Source: Aerococcus agrisoli
GTDB taxonomy: Bacteria > Bacillota > Bacilli > Lactobacillales > Aerococcaceae
DNA: 55,321 nt
Assembly: GCF_003797145.1 (NCBI RefSeq)
Contig: NZ_RKMG01000013.1
Location: 1 to 55,321 of the forward strand
Reading direction: 5' to 3'
Both the position numbers and the translations under genes were made by a program. The first letter of the stretch is position 1; the number at the start of each line of letters is the position of its first letter. The notes beneath the pieces are model-generated. The model did no database searches. It worked only from the letters and a program-made list of their open reading frames with translations, and was not told where the DNA came from. Positions 10,504 through 21,030 of the stretch are shown here, one piece after another.

Positions 10504-10532
10504 ATTATAGTCAAACTAGATTCAGAAATCAA
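10504..10532 (-). promoter_or_regulatory. Internal promoter for tuf
   Basis: On the minus strand: TTGATT -35 (10527-10532), 17-base spacer and perfect TATAAT -10 (10504-10509). The -35 lies inside a GAAATCAAG/CTTGATTTC inverted repeat (10525-10533 with 10563-10571). That repeat lacks a T-run, so it is not a standard terminator. Confidence 0.75.
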
Positions 10533-10607
10533 GCATCCGCATAAGGAATACCTAGGCTTAAACTTGATTTCCTCTAGTATTGACAGATTCATCCGTTAAT
10601 TTAAAAA

Positions 10608-12701
10608 TTAATCTTCTGAACCTTTACCATATTTTTTAATGATATCTTCTTGAATTGATTTAGGTACAGCTTCGTAATGATCGAATGTCATTGTGAAAGT
10701 ACCACGACCTTGTGTTGCAGAACGCAAGGTAGTCGCATAACCAAACATTTCAGATAATGGAACAATTGAGTTGATCATCAACGCGTTACCACGTGGTGTT
10801 TGACCTTCAATACGTCCACGACGAGCTGATACGTGACCCATAACATCACCTAAGTACTCTTCTGGTACTTGGATATCAACTTTCATCATTGGTTCAAGGA
10901 TAGCAGGCGCAGCAGTCTTAATAGCATTACGTAATGCTAATGAAGCAGCAACTTTGAAGGCTGTTTCAGATGAATCGACATCGTGGTAAGAACCATCATA
11001 TAGTTTAGCCTTAACATCGATTAATGGGAAGCCAGCTAATACACCGTTTTCCATTGCATCTTTCAAACCAGCTTCAACGGCAGGAATGTATTCACGAGGA
11101 ACCACACCACCGACGATTGCATTTTCAAACTCAAATCCAGCACCTTCTTCGTTAGGTGTGAATTCGATCCATACGTCACCGTATTGACCTTTACCACCTG
11201 ATTGACGAACGAATTTACCTTGAACAGAAGTTTGTTTAGTAAATGTTTCACGGTAAGATACTTGAGGCGCACCTACTGTTGCAGAAACATTGAATTCACG
11301 TTTCAAACGGTCAACGATGATGTCAAGGTGAAGCTCACCCATACCAGCGATGATTGTTTGACCAGTTTCGTGGTCAGTTGACGCACGGAAAGTTGGATCT
11401 TCTTCAGCTAATTTACCTAAAGCGACAGACATTTTGTCTTGGTCAGCTTTAGTATCTGGTTCGATTGCAACTTCGATAACTGGTTCAGGGAATTCCATTG
11501 ATTCCAAGATTACTTGGTGGTCAATGTCTGATAAAGTATCACCTGTAGTAGTGTCTTTAAGACCTACGGCAGCAGCGATATCACCAGAGAATACTTCATC
11601 AATTTCAGAACGAGAGTTTGCGTGCATCATCAATAGACGACCAACACGTTCACGTTTACCTTTAGTAGCATTTTGGATGTATGAACCTGATTGTAATGTA
11701 CCTGCATACACACGGAAGAAAGTTAAACGACCTACGAATGGGTCAGTCATAACTTTGAACGCTAATGCTGCGAATGGTGCATCATCAGTAGCTTTAACTT
11801 CAATCACTGTTTCTGGATCATCAGCTTTGTGACCTTGGATAGCTGGTACATCTGTTGGTGCTGGTAAGTAATCGATAACAGCATCAAGCATTAATTGAAC
11901 ACCTTTGTTCTTGAATGCAGAACCACAAAGAACTGGGAAGAATGCAACGTCGATAGTAGCTTGACGGATTGCAGCTTTCAATTCATCTTTAGTGATTTCT
12001 TCACCTTCAAGATATTTTTCCATGATGTCTTCGTTAACGTCAGCAACTGCTTCGATTAAGTTAGTATGCCATTTTTCAGCTTCTTCGCGGTATTCTTCTG
12101 GAATTTCGCGCGCTTCATATTCAGTACCGTCTTCAGTGATATAAACTTCAGCGTTCATTTCAACTAAGTCGATGATACCTTCGAATGAATCTTCAGCACC
12201 AATTGGTAATTGGATAGGTTGAGCGTTTGCTTGTAAACGATCACGGATAGTGTCTACAGAATATAAGAAGTCTGCACCCATTTTATCCATTTTGTTTACG
12301 AATACGATACGAGGTACTTTGTATGTATCAGCTTGACGCCAAACTGTTTCAGTTTGAGGTTCAACCCCTGATTGGGCATCTAGTAAAGCAACTGAACCAT
12401 CAAGTACACGCAATGAACGTTCAACTTCAACAGTGAAGTCCACGTGACCCGGTGTATCAATAATGTTTACACGGTGACCTTTCCATTGTGCTGTTGTTGC
12501 AGCAGATGTAATGGTGATACCACGTTCTTGTTCTTGCTCCATCCAGTCCATTTGTGAACCACCATCATGTGTTTCACCGATTTTGTGGATTTTTCCTGTA
12601 TAGTACAAGACACGTTCAGTTGTAGTCGTTTTACCGGCATCGATGTGGGCCATGATACCAATATTACGAGTCTTTTCAAGAGGGAATTCTCTTTTAGCCA
12701 T
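10608..12701 (-). CDS. fusA: Elongation factor G
   Basis: A 697-residue translocation GTPase. P-loop [21 protein letters not shown] and NKMDK are present, followed by domains II-V (domain IV with SYRETF near residue 480, and the C-terminal [18 protein letters not shown]). The length is typical of Bacilli. It lies between rpsG and tuf in the str operon. The ATG is preceded by AAAGGAG. Confidence 0.98.
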   Translation of the reverse strand: MAKREFPLEKTRNIGIMAHIDAGKTTTTERVLYYTGKIHKIGETHDGGSQMDWMEQEQERGITITSAATTAQWKGHRVNIIDTPGHVDFTVEVERSLRVLDGSVALLDAQSGVEPQTETVWRQADTYKVPRIVFVNKMDKMGADFLYSVDTIRDRLQANAQPIQLPIGAEDSFEGIIDLVEMNAEVYITEDGTEYEAREIPEEYREEAEKWHTNLIEAVADVNEDIMEKYLEGEEITKDELKAAIRQATIDVAFFPVLCGSAFKNKGVQLMLDAVIDYLPAPTDVPAIQGHKADDPETVIEVKATDDAPFAALAFKVMTDPFVGRLTFFRVYAGTLQSGSYIQNATKGKRERVGRLLMMHANSRSEIDEVFSGDIAAAVGLKDTTTGDTLSDIDHQVILESMEFPEPVIEVAIEPDTKADQDKMSVALGKLAEEDPTFRASTDHETGQTIIAGMGELHLDIIVDRLKREFNVSATVGAPQVSYRETFTKQTSVQGKFVRQSGGKGQYGDVWIEFTPNEEGAGFEFENAIVGGVVPREYIPAVEAGLKDAMENGVLAGFPLIDVKAKLYDGSYHDVDSSETAFKVAASLALRNAIKTAAPAILEPMMKVDIQVPEEYLGDVMGHVSARRGRIEGQTPRGNALMINSIVPLSEMFGYATTLRSATQGRGTFTMTFDHYEAVPKSIQEDIIKKYGKGSED

Positions 12702-12812
12702 CTTATCTTTACTCCTTTTTTCTTTGATGCGTATAACAATTGGTGTACACCATTTATTATAACGGTTTTAGAGAAAAGTCGACAATATTTTTTATCGACA
12801 ATTAGAAAACTC

Positions 12813-13283
12813 TTACCAACGGAAATGCGCGAATGCTTTGTTGGCTTCTGCCATACGGTGTGATTCTTCACGTTTACGAACTGAAGCACCTGTATTGTTA
12901 GCAGCATCCATGATTTCATGTGCTAAGCGTTGTTCCATTGTGTTTTCACCACGTAGGCGAGCGTATGATACTAACCAACGTAATGCTAGTGTTTGACGAC
13001 GTTCTGGACGAACTTCGATTGGCACTTGGTAGTTAGAACCACCGATACGACGAGCTTTAACTTCTAAAACTGGTGCGATGTTTTCCATAGCTTGTTCGAA
13101 AACTTCCATTGGATCGTTACCTGTTTCAGCTTTAATGTTGTCGAATGCAGTATATAAAATAGTAGCTGCTTTACCACGTTTACCATCAACCATGATACGG
13201 TTGATTAAACGAGTAACTAATTTTGAGTTATAAATTGGATCTGGTAATACGTCACGTTTTGCAATATGTCCTTTACGAGGCAT
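12813..13283 (-). CDS. rpsG: 30S ribosomal protein S7
   Basis: A 156-residue protein of exactly the usual S7 length, starting [16 protein letters not shown] and ending AFAHFRW. It nucleates assembly of the head of the small subunit by binding 16S rRNA. It sits 26 bp after rpsL and 111 bp before fusA in the str operon. Confidence 0.98.
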   Translation of the reverse strand: MPRKGHIAKRDVLPDPIYNSKLVTRLINRIMVDGKRGKAATILYTAFDNIKAETGNDPMEVFEQAMENIAPVLEVKARRIGGSNYQVPIEVRPERRQTLALRWLVSYARLRGENTMEQRLAHEIMDAANNTGASVRKREESHRMAEANKAFAHFRW

Positions 13284-13309
13284 TAGAGTTCCTCCTTTCG
13301 AATTTTAAA

Positions 13310-13720
13310 TTATTTAGGTTTTTTAGTACCGTATTTAGAACGGCCTTGTTTACGGTCATTAACACCAGCTGTATCTAACGCACCACGAACGATGTGGTAA
13401 CGAACTCCAGCTAAGTCCTTAACACGACCACCACGGATAAGAACAACACTATGTTCTTGTAAGTTGTGACCGATACCTGGGATATAAGCTGTTACTTCGA
13501 TCATGTTTGATAAACGAACACGAGCGTATTTACGTAACGCTGAGTTAGGTTTCCTTGGTGTCATAGTACCTACACGAGTACAAACTCCACGTTTTTGAGG
13601 AGAGTTTGTATTTGTAGTTTGACGTTTCATTGAGTTGTAGCCACGGCCTAATGCTGGAGAACCAGATTTTTTAGTTGAGCTTTGGCGTGGTTTGCGTACT
13701 AATTGGTTAATAGTTGGCAT
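13310..13720 (-). CDS. rpsL: 30S ribosomal protein S12
   Basis: A 136-residue decoding-centre protein, first gene of the str operon. I start at [12 protein letters not shown] (13720), the universal S12 start, which has GGAGGAG just upstream; the frame is open for 20 more codons, but these include the leader. The streptomycin-site motifs [11 protein letters not shown] and the [11 protein letters not shown] loop are present. The lysines at the sites usually mutated in streptomycin resistance look wild type (PRKPNS). Confidence 0.98.
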   Translation of the reverse strand: MPTINQLVRKPRQSSTKKSGSPALGRGYNSMKRQTTNTNSPQKRGVCTRVGTMTPRKPNSALRKYARVRLSNMIEVTAYIPGIGHNLQEHSVVLIRGGRVKDLAGVRYHIVRGALDTAGVNDRKQGRSKYGTKKPK

Positions 13721-13931
13721 AACTATAGCTCCTCCTTCCCATAATGGGTGAATTTTTTTGTGTTTTTTATGCTCACACATCCAAGCGTGTCATAATTTTT
13801 TTGAAAAAATAAAAATCGCTTTTACGCTACGATTCATCTTTATTCAATGTTTGTGTGCTAATGTACCAGTCAGCACGACTGTTCGATTTGGATACAAATA
13901 CAGGAATCTGCATACAAAAAGCACCTTAATA
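13721..13931 (-). other. Long 5' leader of the str operon
   Basis: About 205 bases between the predicted transcription start and rpsL. Only a weak AATCG/CGATT hairpin followed by T-rich sequence (about 13803-13830) is visible. A regulatory role through ribosomal-protein feedback is possible but not shown. Confidence 0.4.
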
Positions 13932-13960
13932 AATTTAGCACATCCGCAAGCAATCGTCAA
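13932..13960 (-). promoter_or_regulatory. str operon promoter
   Basis: On the minus strand: TTGACG -35 (13955-13960), 17-base spacer, TAAATT -10 (13932-13937). Confidence 0.75.
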
Positions 13961-13981
13961 CTTTTTCTCTATGATTTTTGT

Positions 13982-14014
13982 AAAAAAATCGACTGAGGAT
14001 AAAATCCTCAGTCG
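13982..14014 (-). terminator. lysS terminator
   Basis: A perfect 11-bp stem (13990-14000 with 14004-14014) and a three-base loop, followed on the minus strand by seven T. A second long hairpin without a T-run (14032-14040 with 14054-14062) lies between it and the lysS stop. Confidence 0.9.
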
Positions 14015-14070
14015 TTAAAGTTTAAATATAGTAGATTTCAACCTCAAACCGGCTGAAATCTATTCATTAT

Positions 14071-15615
<1,545 letters not shown>

Positions 15616-15666
15616 TTACGGTTATCTCAACCCGTTAAATACTTTCTAATATTGCCAATATCAAGT

Positions 15667-15688
15667 AAAAAAAGCAAGTTGCCTTGCT
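15667..15688 (-). terminator. Terminator after the SmtB-like regulator gene
   Basis: On the minus strand AGCAAG, a four-base loop and CTTGCT are followed by a run of seven T, 115 bases past the stop codon of the regulator. Confidence 0.8.
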
Positions 15689-15802
15689 CATTTTACATCT
15701 ATTGTTTTGGTTTTGTTATTTCCTTTTAAAAGAATTGGAAAGCACAAGCATTGTACCAAATTTTGAGCTATATGAAAACCCAAATTTCTGATATCCACAC
15801 GA

Positions 15803-16147
15803 CTAGTGCTCGTCTTCTTCCTTGATATGGGTAAAGGCATCCGTCAGAATTTGAAGGACGTGACTATCCGCTTGGCTATAAATCACCGTATTGCGCTCCT
15901 TACGACGTTTCACCAAACGCAAATCAAATAACTTCTTCAACTGATGCGACACAGCCGATTGTTCCAAACCTAGTTCTTCCGAAATCTTGGTCGCCATCAT
16001 TTCCCCATTACCTAACAAATATAAAATCCGTAAACGCGTCGGATCACCTAGCGCCTTGAACATCTTACTCAAATGTTCAATTTGTTGTGGATCAACCGTC
16101 TCTTCATGACCAGTCTTCACAACATATTCTTGCATATCTTCGTTCAT
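15803..16147 (-). CDS. ArsR/SmtB-family regulator with an SmtB-like alpha5 zinc site
   Basis: A 114-residue winged-helix repressor. The family core FKALGDPTRLRILYLL is followed by the recognition helix LEQSAVSHQLKKL. The last helix carries D94-x-H96 and H107-x-x-E110, with the same spacing as the inter-subunit zinc site of SmtB/CzrA (D-x-H, then H-x-x-E/H eleven residues later). There are no cysteines, so an alpha3N cadmium/lead site is absent. It is expected to leave DNA when zinc (or another ion) binds. It is 27 bp behind a cysteine-synthase-like gene and probably co-transcribed. A palindrome over their shared promoter is a likely operator, so it may regulate itself. Confidence 0.88.
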   Translation of the reverse strand: MNEDMQEYVVKTGHEETVDPQQIEHLSKMFKALGDPTRLRILYLLGNGEMMATKISEELGLEQSAVSHQLKKLFDLRLVKRRKERNTVIYSQADSHVLQILTDAFTHIKEEDEH

Positions 16148-16174
16148 TGTACGACTTCCTTTATCATCATTTCA

Positions 16175-17104
16175 TTAAAGCTCTTGTTTGAAGTCAAAAA
16201 GGCCTTGTGCGATATAACGACGGCCATCATCCGGTACCACAGCGACCACCTTTTGATTGCGGCCAAGTGTCTGTGCAACTGCTATAGCCGCTGCTACACT
16301 AGCACCACCAGCAATACCGACAATCAAGCCCTCGTTAATCGCTAATAGACGTGTCATTTCAGCTGCTTTGGCTAAATCAAGATCAATAATACTATCATAC
16401 AAGGTTGTGTCCAAATTTAGTGGTAATATGCCTGCATTAAACCCAGTTTCTTTACTTGGATAGGCTACTTCACCACCTAGGAACTTCGCATCCTTGTCTT
16501 CAACCGCAAACAATTGCACTTTCTTATTCTGCTTACGTAAGGCACGACCAACACCCGTCATGGTACCACCTGTTGCCACTGTTGTGACAAAAGCATCCGG
16601 CGTCCCACCTAAGGCTTCAATAATTTCTAGACCAGTTGTATGTTCGTGCACAGCTGCATTGGCTTCGTCATTGTATACGTCCAAAAAGACATGACCACTT
16701 GTTTGGCCTAAATCTCGGGCTTGCGTAATGGCATTGGCTACGCCATTACCACCCGCAACTAAGTTCACCTTAGCACCATAGGCACGAAGTACTGTTAAAT
16801 CATACTGACTAGCTGTATCTGGGATAAAGGCTACTAGGTCATACCCTTTACTCGCCGTTAGTAAGGCAAAAGATGCGGCTACTTCAGCAGTTGTTGCGAT
16901 GACAACTTTTTGTCCACTTGTTAAGCGGCCGTCATTTTCCGCTACTTCAATCAGGTTTAAAGCCACGCGGTCGTAGATAGATCCGGTTGGGTTGGCTGTT
17001 TCCAATTTTACGAAAACTTGTGCGGCCTTGTAGGGAACAGAACGTTGTAATTGTACTAGTGGTGTTTCTCCAATCAAGCTACTCGTATATTTTGTGACTT
17101 CCAT
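16175..17104 (-). CDS. Cysteine-synthase-like protein lacking the PLP lysine (probable pseudoenzyme)
   Basis: A 309-residue protein with the whole fold-type II CysK/CBS architecture: IGETPLVQL near the start, the phosphate-loop-like TGGTMTG and a C-terminal GIAGGASVAAA. The active site is rewritten. The PLP-binding lysine of NPxGSxKDR is tyrosine (NPTGSIYDR, Y44; the codon reads TAC). The substrate loop TSGNTG is TTAEVA (71-76). The phosphate loop GTGGT is ATGGT (177-181). The serine that normally contacts the PLP ring nitrogen is aspartate (VPDDG, D292). It should not bind PLP as an internal aldimine and is unlikely to make cysteine. It occupies the position of cysK after hslO in Bacillus. 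A regulatory or scaffold role, perhaps with the adjacent SmtB-like protein, is inference. Confidence 0.85.
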   Translation of the reverse strand: MEVTKYTSSLIGETPLVQLQRSVPYKAAQVFVKLETANPTGSIYDRVALNLIEVAENDGRLTSGQKVVIATTAEVAASFALLTASKGYDLVAFIPDTASQYDLTVLRAYGAKVNLVAGGNGVANAITQARDLGQTSGHVFLDVYNDEANAAVHEHTTGLEIIEALGGTPDAFVTTVATGGTMTGVGRALRKQNKKVQLFAVEDKDAKFLGGEVAYPSKETGFNAGILPLNLDTTLYDSIIDLDLAKAAEMTRLLAINEGLIVGIAGGASVAAAIAVAQTLGRNQKVVAVVPDDGRRYIAQGLFDFKQEL

Positions 17105-17133
17105 CGGTCGATCACGAACCTTTCTCTTAGTTT

Positions 17134-17156
17134 GCTTGTTGCGATTTGCGACAAGC
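17134..17156. repeat. Inverted repeat in the cysK-like leader
   Basis: GCTTGT (17134-17139) and ACAAGC (17151-17156) frame an 11-base centre, between the promoter and start of the cysK-like gene. It may be a transcript hairpin or a second operator half-site pair. Confidence 0.4.
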
Positions 17157-17161
17157 GACGA

Positions 17162-17185
17162 TGTTATTCTTTATATAGTATAACA
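17162..17185 (-). promoter_or_regulatory. Extended -10 promoter overlapped by a 24-bp palindrome (candidate operator)
   Basis: On the minus strand, TGTTATACT (17177-17185) is an extended -10 element. It forms one half of an imperfect palindrome with outer arms TGTTAT/ATAACA spanning 17162-17185. ArsR/SmtB repressors bind such imperfect repeats at promoters, so this is the likely site of the regulator encoded two genes downstream. Confidence 0.6.
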
Positions 17186-17233
17186 AATTCAGCCGCTATA
17201 TGGCGACTTGAAGGGTATGGATCTTGCGACGAT

Positions 17234-18115
17234 TTATTTTGATGCGTGGGCGTGAATTTCGCGCAAGTCATCGGCTGAAAAGTGGTAATGGTTGTTGCAG
17301 AATTGACATACGATTTCTGCGCCACCGTCTTCTTCAATCATGGCTGTAATTTCGTCGCCGTGTAAGGTTGCTAAACCAGCTGCAAAGCGTTCTTTGCTAC
17401 AGTCACATTGGAAGGCAACATCACGTTCATCTAAGAATTTGACATTGTCTTCGCCGAATAAACGGTTGATCATGTCTGAAGGTGTATCCCCTTCGCTCAA
17501 TAATTGGGTCACTTGTGGAATATCCGCAATGGCTTTTTCCACTGCTACGATTGTTTCTTCTGTAGCACCTGGCATCAATTGCAACATCCAACCACCAGCG
17601 TTGATGATGGTTTCATCTGTATCTACCAAGACACCTAAGGCAACCGCTGAAGGTGTTTGTTCTGAATAAGCTAAGTAGTAGGTGAAGTCTTCCGCAATTT
17701 CACCTGATACAATTGGCACTTGACCTGAGAAGGGTTCTTTCAAACCTAAGTCTTTGGTGACTTTGAAGACACCATTTGTCCCAACCGCACCGCGGACATC
17801 GATTTTACCTTTTTCATTTGGCGCTAAGCTCACATGCGGATTTTGCACGTAACCTTTCACATGACCTTCACCGTCAACAGCTGTAATAATTTTACCCGCT
17901 GGACCGTCACCAGAAATTTGTACTGAAATACGCGCATCGTCCTTAATATCAGAACCTAACAATAGGGTTCCGACTAAGGTACGTCCTAATGCCGCACTGG
18001 AAGCAGACCACGTATCATGTTTGGTTTGCGCCTCGCGTACAACACCTGTCGCGTCTACCGCTGAAACCCTCACTTGTCCATCTAAAGCAACAGCTTTTAC
18101 TAATTTATCTATCAT
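17234..18115 (-). CDS. hslO: Hsp33 redox-regulated chaperone
   Basis: A 293-residue holdase that is activated by oxidative unfolding. The N-terminal domain starts MIDKLVKAVALDGQVRV. The C-terminal zinc switch has the four cysteines, CDC near residue 238 and CQFC near residue 271, in the CxC...CxxC pattern. It has its own promoter (18193-18220), distinct from the RNA-like element further upstream. Position between ftsH and the cysK-like gene matches the order in Bacillus. Confidence 0.96.
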   Translation of the reverse strand: MIDKLVKAVALDGQVRVSAVDATGVVREAQTKHDTWSASSAALGRTLVGTLLLGSDIKDDARISVQISGDGPAGKIITAVDGEGHVKGYVQNPHVSLAPNEKGKIDVRGAVGTNGVFKVTKDLGLKEPFSGQVPIVSGEIAEDFTYYLAYSEQTPSAVALGVLVDTDETIINAGGWMLQLMPGATEETIVAVEKAIADIPQVTQLLSEGDTPSDMINRLFGEDNVKFLDERDVAFQCDCSKERFAAGLATLHGDEITAMIEEDGGAEIVCQFCNNHYHFSADDLREIHAHASK

Positions 18116-18192
18116 TTGACTTCACTCCATCAATCTTCATATTTGCCTGCGTCCTGGACGAACTATCAACCAGATACTCGGTATCCATTCTC

Positions 18193-18220
18193 ATTTTAAT
18201 CCATCTAGCGCTTTTGTAAA
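18193..18220 (-). promoter_or_regulatory. hslO promoter
   Basis: On the minus strand: TTTACA (18215-18220), 16-base spacer and TAAAAT (18193-18198), about 78 bases before the ATG. Confidence 0.6.
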
Positions 18221-18261
18221 AATATAAGCACCCTTCGAATGGCTCACTGACCCATTTTAAC

Positions 18262-18376
18262 AAAAAACCAGCCCCGACAGAAGAAATATCTCCTTACTCG
18301 CCAACCACTAGTGGGGCTTCCCTAATTTGGGTAATGACCTGCCTATGACTTTCTCATCCTGGTGGGGGTTTTTCTA
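18262..18376. ncRNA. Probable structured RNA, family unknown
   Basis: This 115-bp stretch has a long outer stem, AAAAACC-type on the left and GGTTTTT-type on the right, with an inner AGCCCC (18272-18277)/GGGGCT (18313-18318) stem. Both ends look like Rho-independent terminators: minus-strand GGGGCTGG then six T, plus-strand GGGGG then five T. Either a small RNA read from one strand or a bidirectional terminator would fit. The hslO promoter lies downstream of it, so it need not be an hslO leader. I cannot assign an RNA family. A separate AAGAGGGC/GCCCTCTT hairpin follows at 18386-18404. Confidence 0.45.
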
Positions 18377-18483
18377 TAATGAATAAAGAGGGCCGAGCCC
18401 TCTTTTCATTTTGGTGTTTTGAGATCGTACTCGGAAGCGTATTACACTCGCGTAAAATATTTTATCCAGGTGAAGTGGGGATT

Positions 18484-18692
18484 GTATTTATTAAACCTAA
18501 AATAACCGCGATTTGAACACTTCAGGGGCCTGTGCTTTCAAAAATGAGCAATTTTGCGTCACACAGAGGGCTGTGTGATGCCGTGGTTTTAAAGGCGAAT
18601 CACACACGGCGTTGTGTGACGCATTTTTTCTCATAAAAGTTCACACAGCCCCTTCAAGTTGTCAGATTTCGCCTTTTTTAAGCCTTAAATAC
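18484..18692. repeat. ~210-bp imperfect palindrome, MITE-like
   Basis: The two halves are long diverged inverted copies centred near 18588. Landmarks read inward on the left are GTATTTA (18484), a GCGATTT block (18508), ACTTC-AGGGGC (18519), ATGAG (18544) and GCGTCACACA (18556). The right half carries their reverse complements: TGTGTGACGC (18613-18622), CTCAT (18630-18634), GCCCCTTCAAGT (18648-18659), AATC/GAAATC-like (18664-18672) and TAAATAC (18686-18692). Internal hairpins (18556-18566 with 18571-18581; 18600-18606 with 18613-18619) share TCACACA. No ORF inside. This could be a miniature inverted-repeat element or a large folded RNA. Confidence 0.6.
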
Positions 18693-18733
18693 GCAATATT
18701 TCAAAACTACTCTTCAAAGGCATGTCATGATTT

Positions 18734-18776
18734 CGAAAAAAATAGCCCCGAAGTCACTAGAACTTCGAGGCTATTT
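18734..18776 (-). terminator. ftsH terminator
   Basis: On the minus strand, arms 18762-18776 and 18740-18754 (one mismatch) are followed by a T-run, 38 bases past the ftsH stop. Confidence 0.88.
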
Positions 18777-18813
18777 AGATTTTTCCAATCTTAACGTATT
18801 TTGTCACACTCTA

Positions 18814-20973
18814 TTATTGATCGTCACGGTCTTGATGAATGTGTGCGTTGCGACCTTCTTCTTGGTCATCCGCTGCATTGTCATCAGATTCACCAGTAGT
18901 TGAATCAGCATCAGTTTCGTCGGCTTTCCAGTCGTCGTTACGTAATTGACGTTGTTCCGCTCCGCGTTGCAAGTCTTTTTTCACTTCTTCAAAAGATTTT
19001 GCTTCGGGTTCACGGTCTTTGTCAGCGTCATGTGATTCTGGCATTTCACCAGTTTCGAACAATGCTTTGATTGTGCGTTCGTCTAATGTTTCTAGTTCTA
19101 ATAATTTCTCAGCAATGATATCCAATTTGTCACGGTGTTCAGCCAAGATGCGTTCTGCTTCTTCTAGGCTTTCTTCCATGAATTTACGTACTTCGTCATC
19201 AATTTGACCGGCAGTGCGTTCTGAATATGTTTTGTTTGCTGCGTATCCGCTTGAAGCACCACGCATTGAGTGGTTACCTTCGTAAGAAATTGGTCCTAAA
19301 ACGTCATTCATACCGTATTCAGTAATCATTGCACGAACAATACCTGTGGCTTGTTCGAAGTCGTTTGAGGCACCAGATGTTTGTGTGTTGAAGACTAATT
19401 GTTCAGCAGCACGTCCACCTAATAGACCAATAACTTGTTCGCGTAAATCTTTGGTTGTGTAAAGACTTTGGTCTTCACGTGGCAGCATGATGGCATAACC
19501 ACCGGCTTTACCACGAGGGACAATCGTCACTTTATGTACAACACGTGCATCGCTTAAGACTAAACCAGCAATTGTATGTCCGGCTTCGTGGTAAGCAACC
19601 ATGCGACGTTCTTGTTTTGAAATCACGCGATCTTTTTTCGCTGGACCAGCAATTACACGGTCTTGAGCTTCATCAATATCAACCATGTCAATTTGATGTT
19701 TGTCCACACGTGCAGCTACTAGGGCAGCTTCGTTTAATAAGTTTTCTAGTTCAGCACCAGTAAAGCCTGGTGTTTGTTGTGCTAATACTTTCAAGTCTAC
19801 GTCTGGGCCAAATGGCTTGTTACGTGCGTGGACTTTCAAGATTGCTTCACGACCTTTGATATCAGGACGGCCAACAAGTACTTGACGGTCAAAACGACCT
19901 GGACGAAGTAAAGCTGGGTCTAAGACATCTGAACGGTTGGTTGCAGCGATAACGATGACGTTATCTTTTTCTGAGAAACCATCCATTTCAACTAGCAATT
20001 GGTTTAAGGTTTGTTCACGTTCGTCATGACCTGATCCTGGACCAGCACCACGGCGACGACCAACGGCATCGATTTCATCGATAAAGATGATAGATGGTGA
20101 ACTCTTCTTAGCGTTTTCGAATAAGTCACGTACACGACTTGCCCCAACCCCTACGAACATTTCTACGAACTCAGAACCTGAGATTGAGTAGAAAGGCACG
20201 CCTGCTTCACCGGCAACGGCTTTGGCTAGTAAGGTTTTACCAGTACCTGGAGGCCCCTCTAAAAGTACCCCTTTTGGAATACGAGCGCCTAAGGCTTGGA
20301 ATTTACGTGGGTCTTTCAAGAAGTCTACCACTTCAACTAATTCTTGTTTTTCTTCGTCAGCACCGGCTACATCTGAGAAGCGAACTTTCACTTCTTTCTT
20401 AGATTGGTCGACAGCTTTTGATTTACCCATTGACATTGGGTTGTTACGGCCGCCACCTTGGCTTTGGCTAAACATCATATACATGATGACTACAAAGAAG
20501 ATGATTGGTACAGCAGTGAATAATAAACTCAACCACATACCTGATTGGTCTTCTTCTAGCGCAGTCATTTCTGTGTCTGTGCTATTCGCAGCATTTGTAA
20601 TTTGTGCTAGGGTATCATCGTTAGGCAAAACATTTACCACGAATTCAGAAGCTGTTGCGGCTTGTAAATCTTGGAAAATAGGGATGCCATCACTTGTTGA
20701 AGAAGAAGCTTCACTTGAACTTGCATCAGAAGTCTTGTAGCTACCACGAATTTGGTAAGCACCAGCATTCGATTGCATTGAAAATGATTCTACTTCTCCA
20801 TCAGAAAGCGTTTGGATGAATTCTGATTGTGTCAACTCTTCGGTCGTGCCGCTTGATGAATCGCTGGTAAGCGTTCTAACTAGTGCCATCAACGCAAAGA
20901 ACATAATCAGCCATAGCAAACCACTTCGGATGAAGGTATTTCTATTCGGTCTGTTAGGTCTCTTTTGTTGCAT
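18814..20973 (-). CDS. ftsH: ATP-dependent membrane zinc protease FtsH
   Basis: A 719-residue membrane AAA+ protease that degrades misassembled membrane proteins and short-lived regulators. Two membrane helices (about 13-31 and 147-168) frame an extracellular Ser-rich domain. The AAA module has Walker A GPPGTGKT, Walker [13 protein letters not shown] and an SRH with RPGRFDRQ. The protease site is HEAGH near residue 466. The last 75 residues are an acidic, Asp/Glu/Gln-rich tail, longer than in many homologues. It follows hpt by 57 bp in the tilS-hpt-ftsH order. Confidence 0.97.
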   Translation of the reverse strand: MQQKRPNRPNRNTFIRSGLLWLIMFFALMALVRTLTSDSSSGTTEELTQSEFIQTLSDGEVESFSMQSNAGAYQIRGSYKTSDASSSEASSSTSDGIPIFQDLQAATASEFVVNVLPNDDTLAQITNAANSTDTEMTALEEDQSGMWLSLLFTAVPIIFFVVIMYMMFSQSQGGGRNNPMSMGKSKAVDQSKKEVKVRFSDVAGADEEKQELVEVVDFLKDPRKFQALGARIPKGVLLEGPPGTGKTLLAKAVAGEAGVPFYSISGSEFVEMFVGVGASRVRDLFENAKKSSPSIIFIDEIDAVGRRRGAGPGSGHDEREQTLNQLLVEMDGFSEKDNVIVIAATNRSDVLDPALLRPGRFDRQVLVGRPDIKGREAILKVHARNKPFGPDVDLKVLAQQTPGFTGAELENLLNEAALVAARVDKHQIDMVDIDEAQDRVIAGPAKKDRVISKQERRMVAYHEAGHTIAGLVLSDARVVHKVTIVPRGKAGGYAIMLPREDQSLYTTKDLREQVIGLLGGRAAEQLVFNTQTSGASNDFEQATGIVRAMITEYGMNDVLGPISYEGNHSMRGASSGYAANKTYSERTAGQIDDEVRKFMEESLEEAERILAEHRDKLDIIAEKLLELETLDERTIKALFETGEMPESHDADKDREPEAKSFEEVKKDLQRGAEQRQLRNDDWKADETDADSTTGESDDNAADDQEEGRNAHIHQDRDDQ

Positions 20974-21030
20974 TCGTTTTCCCCGTTCTAACTATTTATT
21001 CTTGAGTAGCGTACAATTGGAAGACTGTTC

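Noticed and set aside
18801..20973. FtsH acidic tail as a frameshift
   Set aside because: The frame is continuous and acidic Gln/Asp-rich FtsH ends are common in lactic acid bacteria.
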